Positions 36,902 through 46,279 of a stretch of 64,000 nt of DNA are shown piece by piece (the stretch's first letter is position 1; every line of letters starts with the position of its first letter). The position numbers were made by a program, and so were the translations under genes. This stretch comes from Capsulimonas corticalis (lineage in GTDB: Bacteria; Armatimonadota; Armatimonadia; Armatimonadales; Capsulimonadaceae). Location: assembly GCF_003574315.2 (NCBI RefSeq), contig NZ_AP025739.1, positions 2,790,001-2,854,000 of the forward strand, read 5' to 3'. Below the pieces are notes generated by a model. The model worked only from the letters and a program-made list of their open reading frames with translations, had not been told where the DNA came from and searched no databases.

Positions 36902-37663
36902 CTATTTCGCCGCCGTAACGGTGACGCCCAGCGCGGTCATCTCCTGCACCGTCGCCGGCTCGACACCCGTATTCGTAATCACCTCGTCCACATCGCCGAG
37001 GCTTCCAAATCGTTTCAGCGCCCGGACGCCGAATTTGCTCTTATCCACCAGCAAATAAGAACGGTCCGCGATCGCCATCATCTTTTGCTTGAGCGTCGCC
37101 TGCGCCTCATTGACATCGCTCAGGCCATGCTCCAAGTCCACACCCGTACAGGAAAAGAAGAGGCGATTGACATGGTACTCGGCAAGCGCCTGCTCGGCGC
37201 GCGCTCCCGTGAACGACAGCGACGGCGCGCTCAGCGATCCGCCGGTGCAGATGACGCGAATGCGAGGGCGGCTCGCCAGCTCGATACAAACTTGCATGGC
37301 GTTCGTAAGTACGGTCAGCGGAATATCCGGCAGCAGCTTGGTCATCTGCCAGGCCGTCGTGCTGGCGTCCACGATAATCGTGTCGCCCTCTTCGATCAAG
37401 CGCACGGCCTCCCGCGCAATCGCCGATTTCTCCGACGCAAAGCTGACCTCCCGCTCGGAATACGACGCCTCACGCCCCCCACTGCGAATGGACACGGCGC
37501 CGCCATGACTGCGCAGCAAAACCCCTTCGCCCTCCAGCTTCTCCAAATCCCGGCGAATCGTCTCTTCGGTAACCTGGAACAGCCGTGCGAGCCCGGCGAC
37601 GCGGACACTTTTTTCTTTATCGACCAGCGCGACAATCTCGCGGTGGCGTTCGGCGACTAGCAT
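36902..37663 (-). CDS. DeoR-family transcriptional regulator
   Basis: A 253-residue regulator. Residues 1-57 form the DeoR helix-turn-helix (RHREIVALVDKEKSVRVAGLARLFQVTEETIRRDLEKLE) followed by LLRSHGGAV. The C-terminal domain is the phosphosugar-sensing DeoRC fold (EGDTIIVDASTTAWQMTKLL, VICTGGSL). It heads the lut operon and lies next to the rhamnose genes, so it likely senses a rhamnose-pathway phosphosugar, as DeoR-type RhaR does in other bacteria. There is no clear ribosome-binding site, and a TATCAT box lies close to the ATG, so the message may be nearly leaderless. Repeat B1 fills the space upstream. Confidence 0.9.
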   Translation of the reverse strand: MLVAERHREIVALVDKEKSVRVAGLARLFQVTEETIRRDLEKLEGEGVLLRSHGGAVSIRSGGREASYSEREVSFASEKSAIAREAVRLIEEGDTIIVDASTTAWQMTKLLPDIPLTVLTNAMQVCIELASRPRIRVICTGGSLSAPSLSFTGARAEQALAEYHVNRLFFSCTGVDLEHGLSDVNEAQATLKQKMMAIADRSYLLVDKSKFGVRALKRFGSLGDVDEVITNTGVEPATVQEMTALGVTVTAAK

Positions 37664-37692
37664 AGTGGTTGTATGATACCTGATCGTGTGGA

Positions 37693-37827
37693 GAGGGCCC
37701 TCACTCCCCGGTCCCCTCTCCCAATTCTGGGAGAGGGGGAGTCAGAGGGAATTTTATTTGGATCTTTGATCCAACTCCTAACCCTCTCCCCGAATAAAGA
37801 GAGTTGGCGAAGGGCCGAGTGAGGGCC
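37693..37827. repeat. Intergenic palindromic repeat B1
   Basis: First of four copies of a 135-165-bp imperfect palindrome. Its ends are GAGGGCCCTCAC and its complement. It has CCCAATTCTGGGAGAGGG-type arms and an internal GGATCTTTGATCC hairpin. Confidence 0.82.
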
Positions 37828-37833
37828 ACTCTT

Positions 37834-40080
37834 CTATTTCCCTCGAACCAAATACGTCTTCCCCGCCTTCGCGGCGAACTCTACCACGCCGCCGCCGAGC
37901 GGCTTGGTCTCAATCTCTTGTCCGCCGCTGGTAATCGTGACCGGCTTCGCCGTGCGAATCTGTGTGGCGCGGGAGACCGAACTCTGGAGCGATGCGCTTT
38001 GCAGTTTGCCGCCGGCCCAGGTGAGGTCGACGATATAGCCGCCGCGCGCTTTCAGGCCGGTGACGCTGCCCGTCGGCCAGGCCGAGGGGAGGGCGGGGAG
38101 GAGATCGACGACGCCGGTTTGGCTTTGCAGCAGCATTTCGGCGATGCCGGCGGGGCCGCCGAAGTTGCCGTCGATCTGGAACGGCGGGTGGGCGTCGAAC
38201 ATATTCTGATACGTGCCGCCGCCTTCCATGTAGTCCATGCCCTTGGAGCCGGCGAGCGTCAATTGGTTGTGCAGCAGCGTGTAAGCGTGATCGCCGTCGA
38301 GCAGACGCGCCCAGAGATTGATGCGCCAGGCCATCGCCCACCCGGTGCTTTCGTCGCCGCGCCCGTTGAGCGAGACTTTGGCGGCTTCGGCGAGCGCCGG
38401 CGTGGTGCGCGGCGAGAACTGATTGCCGGGATACAGGCCGACGAGGTGCGAGACGTGGCGGTGCTTATCCGTCGGATCGTCGCGGTCCACCATCCACTCC
38501 TGAAGCTGGCCCCATTTGCCGATTTTGGGGACGAGCAGCTTGTCGCGCATGGTCTGGACCTTGGCGCGATAGTCGGCGTCGATATTTAAGTCTTTGCTGG
38601 CGGCGATGTAATTATTAAACACATCCCACACCAATTCTTGGTCGAACGAAACGCCGTCTTCATTAGGGCCGTGCTCCGGCGACCAGCCATTGGGGATGAC
38701 AAGCGTCCCGTCGGGCTGCGCCTTCAGGCGGTCTTCCCAATAGTTGCAGACTTCCTTCAGGATCGGATAAAGCTTCTGAAGATACGCCTTGTCTTGCGTG
38801 TAAGCGTAATGATCCCAGAGATTCTGGCAAAGCCAGGCGTTGGCGGCGGGAATCCAGGACCAGGTCGAGCCGCCAAATATGCCGTTCTCGGCGCGCGTGG
38901 TCCAGCCGCGCACATGATACTCTTCTTGCGTCTGCTGGGTGCGGACGCCGCGCGTACTGTCCACCCATTGGAAAAACGGATCGAAGCTTTCGGACAGATT
39001 GGCCAGATCCGTGAACCAGTAGTTCATCTGGACGTTTATGTCCGCATGGTAGTCCGAGCGCCACGGCGGGGTGTTGCTGTTGTTCCAGATGCCCTGAAGG
39101 TTGGTCGGCAGCGCGCCGGGGCGCGACGACGAGATCATCAAATAGCGGCCATATTGGAAGAACAGCGATTCCAATTCCGGGTCGCGCCCCTTGGAGTAGC
39201 CGGCGAGGCGAGCCGCCGTATCCTGAGCGGCGACGTTTGGATCGGAAGCGCCGAGATCGATCGTCATTCGGTCGTAAAGCTTCTGGTAATCGGCGACGTG
39301 CGCCTTCATCAGCGAATCGTAGCTCTTCTTGGCCGCCGAATCGACTTGACTGGCGACGCGCGCATGGGGATCCTCGCCGCGCCAGCCTTTGGCGGCGTTT
39401 TGTAAAAAGTCCGTCCCCGCGCCCAAAATCAGCGTGATGCTGTCGGCGTGGTCCACATGGATCCCAGCCGCGTCCTCGCGCACCGAGCCGCCTGCATGCT
39501 GGACGAGAACCTGGGCCTCGTACTTGAGATGGTTGTCGAGCGCGCCGACGTCGATGAGACGTCCATCGGCCGCCGTGATCTTGCCGCTATGCATGTCGGT
39601 CAGCCGGATCAAGCCGGTGTACTGTCCGGGCTTGTCCGCCGTGAGGCGCAGCACGAGCACTTCGGCCGGATGGCTTGAAAAAGCTTCGCGGGTGTAGTGC
39701 ACGCCGTTCAGGTCGTAGCTGACCCGGTGAACGGCGTGCGTGATGTCGAGTTCGCGGCGATAGTTCGTCGCGCTGGTGTGTCCGAGATCGATAAAGAGAT
39801 CGCCGAACGCCTGATAAGCTCCCGTTTCGTGCTCGTCGCCGGTCCAGAGGCTGTCCTCGTTGAACTGGACGTGCTCGCTGTCCAATCCGCCGAACAGCAT
39901 GCCGCCGAGGCGCCCGTTGCCGATCGGCAGGGCCTCGGTCATCCAGTCCTTGGCCGGCTGCGGATACCAGAGCGTAAGCGGCTTTGCGGCGTCTTTTTTT
40001 CGCGCGGCCTCGCATCCGGATGTCAGCAGTACGGCGCAGGCTGCGCCAAGGACGGCGGTGAGAACGAAACGGGTCATCAT
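37834..40080 (-). CDS. GH95-family glycosidase (alpha-L-fucosidase-like), lipoprotein
   Basis: A 748-residue protein with a lipoprotein signal peptide and a lipobox ending in cysteine (LLTSGC, about residue 23). The mature part matches GH95: the N-terminal start [31 protein letters not shown] and FNEDSLWTG, the (alpha/alpha)6-barrel segments [59 protein letters not shown] and the [20 protein letters not shown] block. Known members act on alpha-1,2-fucosyl or alpha-L-galactosyl linkages. It is the second gene of an operon with rhaE, so it may release a 6-deoxyhexose feeding the rhamnose pathway. The true substrate is not determined. Confidence 0.88.
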   Translation of the reverse strand: MMTRFVLTAVLGAACAVLLTSGCEAARKKDAAKPLTLWYPQPAKDWMTEALPIGNGRLGGMLFGGLDSEHVQFNEDSLWTGDEHETGAYQAFGDLFIDLGHTSATNYRRELDITHAVHRVSYDLNGVHYTREAFSSHPAEVLVLRLTADKPGQYTGLIRLTDMHSGKITAADGRLIDVGALDNHLKYEAQVLVQHAGGSVREDAAGIHVDHADSITLILGAGTDFLQNAAKGWRGEDPHARVASQVDSAAKKSYDSLMKAHVADYQKLYDRMTIDLGASDPNVAAQDTAARLAGYSKGRDPELESLFFQYGRYLMISSSRPGALPTNLQGIWNNSNTPPWRSDYHADINVQMNYWFTDLANLSESFDPFFQWVDSTRGVRTQQTQEEYHVRGWTTRAENGIFGGSTWSWIPAANAWLCQNLWDHYAYTQDKAYLQKLYPILKEVCNYWEDRLKAQPDGTLVIPNGWSPEHGPNEDGVSFDQELVWDVFNNYIAASKDLNIDADYRAKVQTMRDKLLVPKIGKWGQLQEWMVDRDDPTDKHRHVSHLVGLYPGNQFSPRTTPALAEAAKVSLNGRGDESTGWAMAWRINLWARLLDGDHAYTLLHNQLTLAGSKGMDYMEGGGTYQNMFDAHPPFQIDGNFGGPAGIAEMLLQSQTGVVDLLPALPSAWPTGSVTGLKARGGYIVDLTWAGGKLQSASLQSSVSRATQIRTAKPVTITSGGQEIETKPLGGGVVEFAAKAGKTYLVRGK

Positions 40081-40113
40081 CAGTGTTGAACCTCTCTGTG
40101 ATCGCGTTCGGAA

Positions 40114-42186
40114 TTACCGGGCGAACGCGGCGGGAACGCCGCCGTCCACCGTGACGAAGCACCCGGTCGTCTTTGCCGACTGCGATCCGGCCAGGAAGGC
40201 GATGGAGTTCGCGATGTCTTCGGGCAGGATGTTCACCAGCAGCGTGGTGCGCTTGCGGTAGTACTCCTCCAGTTGATCCGGGTTGATGCCGTAGGCGGCG
40301 GCGCGCTCGTTGCGCCATCCGGAGTTCCAGATCGCCGATCCCGAAAGGACGGCGTCGGGAAGGACCGTGTTCACCCGGATGCCGTATTCGCCGCCCTCGG
40401 CGGCGATGCAGCGGGCCAGGTGCAGCTCGGCGGCCTTGGCGGTGCTGTAAGCGGCCGCGTTCTTGCCGGCGTAGACGCTGTTCTTGGAGCCGACGAACAC
40501 CATGGAGCCGCCCGTCCCCTGCGCCTTCATGATCTTGAACGCTTCCCGCGCCACCAGGAAGTAGCCGGTGCTCAAGACATTGTTGTTCAGGTTCCACTCT
40601 TTGAGCGTCGTCTGATCGAACGGGCTGGAGGTCGCCAGGCCCGCGTTGTTGACGATGACGTCCACGCCGCCATAGGCGAGAATGGCGTCCGCGTAAGCCT
40701 TTAATACCTGCTCTTCATCGGTGACGTCCAGTTTGACGGCGACCGCGCGGCCGGCTCCGGCCTTCTTGTTCAGCTCATCGGCGGCGTTCTGCGCCGTTTC
40801 CAGGTTGATATCGGCCAGCACGACATGCGCGCCCTCCTTCACCAGCTTGCGCGCGGTGGCGCTGCCGATCCCGCCGCCGCCGCCCGTGATGAACGCGATC
40901 TGGCGGGAGAACTCGACTTCCGGCGGCGCCAGGCTCATCTTGTAGAGCTCCAGCGGCCAGTACTCGACGGCAAAGGACTCGGCGGGCGAAAGCGAGATGA
41001 AGTTCCCAAGCGCCGTGCTGCCGGTCATAACGGCGATGGCCCGATTATAAAGGGCGGTGCTGACTTCCGAGACCGCCTTCGTCTTGCCGGTGCTGACCAG
41101 GCCGATGCCGGGGATGAGAATGACGCGCGGCGGCGGAGCGGACATCACGTCGCCTTCGATCTTGTTGGATTCAAAGTACGCTTTGTAATCTTCGTTGTAG
41201 GCGGCGATTCCGGACGCGAGGGCGGCTTTTAATGCTTCGACATCGCCCGTAGCCGGGCTCCAATCGACGAGCAAGGGCGTACGCTTGGTGTGGACGAGGT
41301 GATCCGGGCAGGCGGCGCCGATCTCGCCGAGCTTGCCGGCGTCGTAGCTGTTGACGAACTGGAGGACCTTCTCATTGTCATCGTAGTTCAGGATCATACG
41401 GGCGTCTTTGCCGACCAATCCACGGATCGTCGGGAAGACTTGCGCGGCGATCTCGCGGCGCGCTTCGGAGTCCAGCGCCTGGTGCTTGGCGCCGCCGAAC
41501 AGCTTGTCGCCCAGAGCCGCGACACGGGTGGCGATATAATCTTCGGCCTGCTGGATCGTCGCGATGGTTTTGTTATAGGACTCTTCCGAGGTTGCGCCCC
41601 AGGTGACGAGGCCATGCTTCGCCATCAGGACCAGTTCGGCGTTCGGGTTGTCTTTCACGCCCTGCGCGATCTGCTTGGAAAGCGTGAAGCCCGGGCGGAT
41701 GTAATCGACCCAGACGAACTTGTCGCCCCAGATCTCCTTGGCGACTTCCTTGCCATTGTCGGCGCAGCAGATGCTGATGATGGCGTCGGGGTGCGCGTGA
41801 TCCACATGGGGATAGGGGAGGAAGGCGTGCAGCAGGGTTTCGATCGACATGCGCGGGTGCTTCGGATCGATCATGCACTGCGTCAGATACGCGACCATCT
41901 CCTCGTCGACCATCTCCTCGCGCTCGAAGAGCGGCAGAACGTCGTCGAGGTCCAGCGCGGTGAAGTTCTTCGCGGTGGCGTCGGCCAGGTCCGAGCCGCT
42001 GCCCTTGACCCACATGATATTGATGGGGCGGCCCCGGAAGTCCGTCCCCGTGGTCTTGAAGGACGTATTGCCGCCGCCCCAGTTACAGACGGTGCGGTCC
42101 TGTCCCAAGAGATTCGAACGATATCTGAGTTCTTCGACGCCTTGCAGCGGCTGCGCCACGGCGTTATCCCACCGATTGATCGGCAT
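40114..42186 (-). CDS. rhaE: Bifunctional rhamnulose-1-phosphate aldolase / lactaldehyde dehydrogenase
   Basis: A 690-residue two-domain enzyme. Residues about 1-410 form a class II aldolase domain (CNWGGGNTSFK, HPDAIISICCADN, a histidine-rich HVDHAHPD site). Residues about 425-690 form a short-chain dehydrogenase (TGGGGGIGSATARKL; active-site YSTAKAAE). This matches the RhaE/RhaEW fusion, in which the aldolase half splits L-rhamnulose 1-phosphate to DHAP and L-lactaldehyde and the second half oxidises the aldehyde. The ATG at 42186 has GGAGG upstream, and the promoter is a perfect consensus. The gene is divergent from rhaB. Confidence 0.92.
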   Translation of the reverse strand: MPINRWDNAVAQPLQGVEELRYRSNLLGQDRTVCNWGGGNTSFKTTGTDFRGRPINIMWVKGSGSDLADATAKNFTALDLDDVLPLFEREEMVDEEMVAYLTQCMIDPKHPRMSIETLLHAFLPYPHVDHAHPDAIISICCADNGKEVAKEIWGDKFVWVDYIRPGFTLSKQIAQGVKDNPNAELVLMAKHGLVTWGATSEESYNKTIATIQQAEDYIATRVAALGDKLFGGAKHQALDSEARREIAAQVFPTIRGLVGKDARMILNYDDNEKVLQFVNSYDAGKLGEIGAACPDHLVHTKRTPLLVDWSPATGDVEALKAALASGIAAYNEDYKAYFESNKIEGDVMSAPPPRVILIPGIGLVSTGKTKAVSEVSTALYNRAIAVMTGSTALGNFISLSPAESFAVEYWPLELYKMSLAPPEVEFSRQIAFITGGGGGIGSATARKLVKEGAHVVLADINLETAQNAADELNKKAGAGRAVAVKLDVTDEEQVLKAYADAILAYGGVDVIVNNAGLATSSPFDQTTLKEWNLNNNVLSTGYFLVAREAFKIMKAQGTGGSMVFVGSKNSVYAGKNAAAYSTAKAAELHLARCIAAEGGEYGIRVNTVLPDAVLSGSAIWNSGWRNERAAAYGINPDQLEEYYRKRTTLLVNILPEDIANSIAFLAGSQSAKTTGCFVTVDGGVPAAFAR

Positions 42187-42231
42187 AAAAATCCTCCAAA
42201 ATTCCCACAAGGTTGGTTGGGTTTGTGTCTG

Positions 42232-42260
42232 ATTATATCTGATTTTATATAAAGTGTCAA
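42232..42260 (-). promoter_or_regulatory. Perfect consensus promoter of rhaE
   Basis: On the minus strand, TTGACA (42255-42260) and TATAAT (42232-42237) are separated by exactly 17 bp. The spacer contains TTTATATAAA, a possible regulator half-site pair. The predicted start is near 42225, with a leader of about 38 nt. Confidence 0.85.
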
Positions 42261-42355
42261 CAAATTCTTTGAAAATCAAAAGGAAATTATGGATAAACGG
42301 GCGAAATCTATGACATAATAGGACATTGCATTCAGTAGTGCGAAGGAGGGGCGGA

Positions 42356-43831
42356 GTGGCGTCTCAACGATTTTTGTCGGTGGACCTCGGGGCCGAGAGC
42401 GGGCGCGGCGTTGTCGCCGAGTTTGACGGCGAACGTGTGATATTGACCGAGCTTGGCCGCTTTACGACGGGCCGGGGCCGGGAAGACCTGGGCGCGGATG
42501 ATGTGCGCCGCTGGGATTTCGCGCGCATCGCCAGCGAGATCGAGGGTTTGCTGGCCCGCGCCGTCGAGGGCGGCGAGGTGCGCGGCGTCGGCGTGGACAG
42601 CTGGGGTGTGGACCATGGCTTTCTGGACGCCGATGGGAGCCTGCTTGCGCCGCCGGTCGCCTATCGCGATCTCTCGCACGCCGCCGCGCATGAAGAGATT
42701 CTGACGCGCATTCCCCGCGAGGAACTGTGGGACGCCACCGGTATCCAGCCCCTTTCCTTCAATACGCTGTATCAAATCGCCGCGCGCCAGAAAGACAGTC
42801 CCGAGATCTTAGATCGCGCGCATCGAATGCTGATGATCCCGGACCTGATGCACCATGTCCTGACCGGAAAGCGCTCGCTGTCCGTCGAAGCCACCAACGC
42901 CAGCACGACGCAGATGCAGCGTCCCGGCGTCGGCGGCTGGAACGTCGATCTCTTAAATCGACTCGGCCTCCCTTCGCACTTTCTCGGCGATGTCGTCTCG
43001 CCCGGAACGCGCGTCGGCGTGACGCCCGGCGGCGTCCCTGTTTATGCGCCGGGGACCCACGACACCGCCAGCGCCGTCGCCGCCGCCCCCGTACAGCCGG
43101 GATCCCGCTGGGCGTTTCTCTCGTCCGGCACCTGGTCGCTGCTCGGCGCCGAGCTTCCCGCGCCGGTGCTCAGCCGCGAGGCGATGGAGATGGGCTTCAG
43201 CAACGAAGGCGGCGTCGCAGGGACGACGCGTTTCCTCAAGAATATCATGGGCCTCTGGCTGGTGCAGGAGTGCCGCCGTTCTCTGGCGAAGACGACCGGG
43301 CGTCAGTTTACCTATCCCGAGCTTGTCACCCTGGCCGAAGCCGCGCGCCCGGACGGCCCGCTGATCGACGCCGTGGCGCCCCGCTTCCTGGCGCCCGCCG
43401 ACATGGCGGAAGAGATCCGAGCCGCCTGCGAAGAAACCGGCCAGACGCTGCCCGGCGACGCTGGCGCGCTGATCCGCTGCTGCCTCGAAAGCCTCGCCAT
43501 GGCCTACCGCCTGGCCCTGCGCGACCTCGGCCGCCTGCTCGGCCAGGAGTTCGACGTGCTGCACGTCATCGGCGGCGGCTCCCAAAACCTTTTGCTCAAT
43601 CAATGGACCGCTGACGCCTGCGGGGTGACTGTTCAAGCCGGGCCGTCCGAAGCGACCGCTGTCGGCAACGCCCTCGGCCAGCTCGTCGCCTCCGGAGCCG
43701 TGGCCGACTGGGCGCAGGCCCGCGAAGTATCCCGCCGCTCGGCGGACGTCGCGACATTCACCCCCAACCCCGCGCGGCAAGCGCACTGGGCGCAGCGGGA
43801 GCGGGAGATTGTGAAGTTGTGGGCGAAGTAG
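42356..43831 (+). CDS. rhaB: L-rhamnulokinase
   Basis: A 491-residue FGGY-family sugar kinase that phosphorylates L-rhamnulose at C1. The actin-fold phosphate loop is LSVDLGAESGRGVV near the N-terminus, followed by GVGVDSWGVDHGFLD, PYRDLSH-like PVAYRDLSHA, an ATNASTTQM segment and the second-domain ATP site SSGTWSLLGAE and HVIGGGSQNLLLNQWTADA. The GTG at 42356 is chosen because GAAGGAGGGGCGGA lies just upstream. A TTG at 42326 would add a short, unlikely extension. It is divergent from rhaE and followed by repeat B2 and rhaI. Confidence 0.93.
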   Translation: MASQRFLSVDLGAESGRGVVAEFDGERVILTELGRFTTGRGREDLGADDVRRWDFARIASEIEGLLARAVEGGEVRGVGVDSWGVDHGFLDADGSLLAPPVAYRDLSHAAAHEEILTRIPREELWDATGIQPLSFNTLYQIAARQKDSPEILDRAHRMLMIPDLMHHVLTGKRSLSVEATNASTTQMQRPGVGGWNVDLLNRLGLPSHFLGDVVSPGTRVGVTPGGVPVYAPGTHDTASAVAAAPVQPGSRWAFLSSGTWSLLGAELPAPVLSREAMEMGFSNEGGVAGTTRFLKNIMGLWLVQECRRSLAKTTGRQFTYPELVTLAEAARPDGPLIDAVAPRFLAPADMAEEIRAACEETGQTLPGDAGALIRCCLESLAMAYRLALRDLGRLLGQEFDVLHVIGGGSQNLLLNQWTADACGVTVQAGPSEATAVGNALGQLVASGAVADWAQAREVSRRSADVATFTPNPARQAHWAQREREIVKLWAK

Positions 43832-43833
43832 AA

Positions 43834-43972
43834 GAGGCCCTCACCCCCCGGCCCCCTCTCCCAATTCTGGGAGAGGGGGAGTCAGAGTTTTGAGTTTTTT
43901 TGGATCTTTGATCCAACTCTTAACCTTCTCCCAGAATTGGGAGAGGGTGGCCCGAAGGGCCGGGTGAGGGCT
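43834..43972. repeat. Intergenic palindromic repeat B2
   Basis: A 139-bp copy between rhaB and rhaI with GGCCCTCACCC and GGGTGAGGGC ends. It carries two CCCAATTCTGGGAGAGGG-type stems and a GGATCTTTGATCC hairpin. It begins 3 bp after the rhaB stop. Confidence 0.83.
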
Positions 43973-44016
43973 TTCCTCGCGCATTTGCATGAGAAATAAC
44001 CTTTGGAGAAATATTA

Positions 44017-45246
44017 ATGGCAACGACCAACTGGGCGGCGGAGTATGAATTGCTGGCGGCGCGCCTCACCGATCGCGGCGTGGATTTAGGCGCGGTGGAG
44101 ACGGCGCTGAAGGCGCAGCAAGTGGAGACCCCGTCGTGGGGGTATGCGGACAGTGGGACGCGGTTTGGCGTGTTTCGTCAGCCCGGCGCGCCGCGCGATG
44201 TCTTTGAGAAGTTTGAAGACGCCGCGCAGGCGAACCAGTACACCGGCATCGCCGCCGGCGTCGCCGTGCATATTCCGTGGGATACGGCGGATTGGGGTAA
44301 GCTCGCCCAGTACGCTCACTCGCTGGGAGTCTCTGTCGGCGCGATCAATCCGAATGTCTTCCAGGACTACGATTATCGTTTCGGCAGCTTTGGCTCCGAG
44401 CGCGCCGATGTGCGCGCCCGCGCCGTGGCGCATATGAAGGAGTGTGTCGATGTGATGAACGTCGTCGGCTCCAAGAATATCTCCCTGTGGTTTGCCGACG
44501 GCACCAACTTCCCCGGCCAGGGCGACTTCCGCCGGCGCAAGCAGTACTTCTCCGAATGCCTCGCCGAGCTTTACGGGGCGCTGGCGGGCGACCAGACTCT
44601 CCTGGTGGAGTATAAGCCCTTCGAGCCGTCGTTCTATCATACGGACATCGCCGACTGGGGCATGTCCTACGCCTTCTGCCAGAAGCTAGGCCCGAACGCC
44701 AAAGTCCTGGTGGACCTTGGGCATCACCTGCCCGGCGCGAATATCGAGCATATTGTCGCGTTCCTGCTGGATGAGGGGCGTCTTGGGGGCTTCCATTTTA
44801 ACAACCGCAAGTACGCCGACGACGATCTGACCACCGGGTCCATCAACCCTTACGAGCTTTACTTGATCTTCAACGAGCTGGTCGCCGGCGAGCAGGCGGG
44901 GATCGCCAATAATATCGCCTACATGATCGATGAAAGCCATACGCTCAAGAACAAGACCGCCGAGATGATCCAGAGCCTCGTCGCGCTTCAGACTTCTTAC
45001 GCCAAGGCGCTCCTGATCGATCGCGCCGCGCTGCGCGTGGCCCAGGAATCGGACGATCTTGTCGGCGCCGAGGAGATTATCAAGGACTCGTTCGCGTCCG
45101 ATGTTCGCCCGCTGCTGTGGAAGGTCCGATCCGACCTGAACCTGCCGAATCCCGCCGATCCGTTGCGTGGTTTCCTGGAAAGCGGGTATATCGAAGAAAA
45201 AGCCAAAGAGCGCGGCGTTGGGGGCGGCAGCGGCCTCGGCGCTTAG
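44017..45246 (+). CDS. rhaI: L-rhamnose isomerase (Pseudomonas-type RhaI)
   Basis: A 409-residue TIM-barrel isomerase that converts L-rhamnose to L-rhamnulose. It matches the Pseudomonas stutzeri-type family rather than E. coli RhaA. Visible metal-site and substrate-site segments include HIPWDT, INPNVFQDYDYRFGS, ISLWFADGTNFPGQGDFRRR, the metal ligands in LLVEYKPFEPSFYHTDIADWG and LVDLGHHLPG, and GGFHFNNRKYADDDLTTGSINPYEL. The ATG at 44017 has GGAGAAA upstream. The gene follows rhaB on the same strand after repeat B2. Confidence 0.92.
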   Translation: MATTNWAAEYELLAARLTDRGVDLGAVETALKAQQVETPSWGYADSGTRFGVFRQPGAPRDVFEKFEDAAQANQYTGIAAGVAVHIPWDTADWGKLAQYAHSLGVSVGAINPNVFQDYDYRFGSFGSERADVRARAVAHMKECVDVMNVVGSKNISLWFADGTNFPGQGDFRRRKQYFSECLAELYGALAGDQTLLVEYKPFEPSFYHTDIADWGMSYAFCQKLGPNAKVLVDLGHHLPGANIEHIVAFLLDEGRLGGFHFNNRKYADDDLTTGSINPYELYLIFNELVAGEQAGIANNIAYMIDESHTLKNKTAEMIQSLVALQTSYAKALLIDRAALRVAQESDDLVGAEEIIKDSFASDVRPLLWKVRSDLNLPNPADPLRGFLESGYIEEKAKERGVGGGSGLGA

Positions 45247-45311
45247 TTCATTCGCGCCGGGCGTCGCCGTAGACGCCCCGGCGTCATCATTCACTCGGGG
45301 GAAAGGCCGCT

Positions 45312-45854
45312 TTGTCATACCACACAATTCCCATCGGCGAGGAATCGCCCCAGGTCGTCAATATGATCGTCGAGATTCCCCAGGGCTCGTCGAACAAGTA
45401 CGAGTACGATCACGATCTTGATGTCTTCAAGCTCGACCGCACCCTTTATTCGCCTTTGTTCTATCCCTTCGACTACGGCTGGATCTGCGACACGCTGGCC
45501 CAGGACGGCGACCCGCTCGATATCCTGGTCATCACCACCCAGCCGACCTTCCCCGGCTGCCTGATCGCCGCCCGCCCGCTCGGCGTCCTAATGATGCGCG
45601 ACGAAAAAGGCCCCGACGAAAAGATCCTCGCCGTCGCCGCCGCCGACCCGCGCTTCTCCGACATCGCCAAACTTTCCGACTTGCCCTCGCATATCCTCAA
45701 AGAGATCGTCCACTTCTTCGATATCTACAAAGAGCTCGAAGAAAAGCAAACCATTGTCCTCGGCTGGCAGGACGTCGACACCGCGCACGGCGTGATTGAG
45801 AAGTTTCGCCTGACTCCTAAGCACGAATGCCCGGATGCGCCAAAGCACCCGTAA
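45312..45854 (+). CDS. ppa: Inorganic pyrophosphatase (family I)
   Basis: A 180-residue soluble pyrophosphatase that hydrolyses pyrophosphate and pulls biosynthetic reactions forward. The family I active-site signature is DGDPLDILV (about residue 59), with the preceding YPFDYGWICDT and the lysine-bearing EIPQGSSNKYEYDHD segment. The start is at TTG 45312, with GGGGGAAAGG upstream. It follows rhaI by 65 bp; whether the two share a message is unclear. Confidence 0.92.
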   Translation: MSYHTIPIGEESPQVVNMIVEIPQGSSNKYEYDHDLDVFKLDRTLYSPLFYPFDYGWICDTLAQDGDPLDILVITTQPTFPGCLIAARPLGVLMMRDEKGPDEKILAVAAADPRFSDIAKLSDLPSHILKEIVHFFDIYKELEEKQTIVLGWQDVDTAHGVIEKFRLTPKHECPDAPKHP

Positions 45855-45903
45855 CGGAAGGGAAGTATCATAACGGTTTTCGTTATGATACTTTCCTTCC
45901 GTT
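45853..45903. other. Long hairpin after ppa
   Basis: A 23-bp stem with one mismatch (45853-45875 with 45881-45903; outer AACGGAAGG, inner ATCATAACG) overlaps the ppa stop codon. There is no T run after it, so it is not a classical terminator. It may act as a message stabiliser or be a repeat relic. Confidence 0.5.
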
Positions 45904-45915
45904 AAACGTTATCAA

Positions 45916-46179
45916 ATGTCGCCCCGCGATTTTCAATCTTCATATTCCGTGATGCAGGCGCAGGATGCGCTCAGGGATTTCGAAAAATACCAGCCCGCGC
46001 CCACGGATTTGCCGGCGTTGGTTCGTCTGGCAATAATTCACTATCACTTTAAGGCTATTAACCCCTTCCTGGGCGGCAACGATCGAATTGGGCGACTTCT
46101 CCTAGTAATGCTTCATTCGATAAGAATTTCATCGAAAATTGAAAGAATGCTCTGGAAATTACTGTCGTTGATACGATAA
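45916..46179 (+). pseudogene. Fic-domain protein remnant
   Basis: An 87-codon fragment resembling the core of a Fic (AMP-transferase) domain: HYHFKAINPFLGGNDRIGRLL. The canonical motif HPFxxGNGRxxR is damaged at two key sites: the catalytic histidine is Asn and the second glycine is Asp. The N-terminal inhibitory or DUF4172-type region and everything after the motif are absent; the frame ends in an unrelated tail. It is most likely a decaying remnant without activity. The DNA is AT-richer than its neighbours. Confidence 0.6.
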
Positions 46180-46279
46180 ATTGCCCGTGTTGTGCATAAT
46201 ACATAAGAGAATAAGCGTTAAGTTTTTTCGCGCGTTGATTGCTCTTAGTTAATCTTACTATCACAACAGGCGGTAACTC

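Noticed and set aside
45853-45903. The hairpin after ppa as a rho-independent terminator
   Set aside because: It has no T run on either strand after the stem.
45916-46179. An active Fic toxin or AMP-transferase
   Set aside because: The catalytic histidine and an essential glycine of the Fic motif are changed, and most of the domain is missing.
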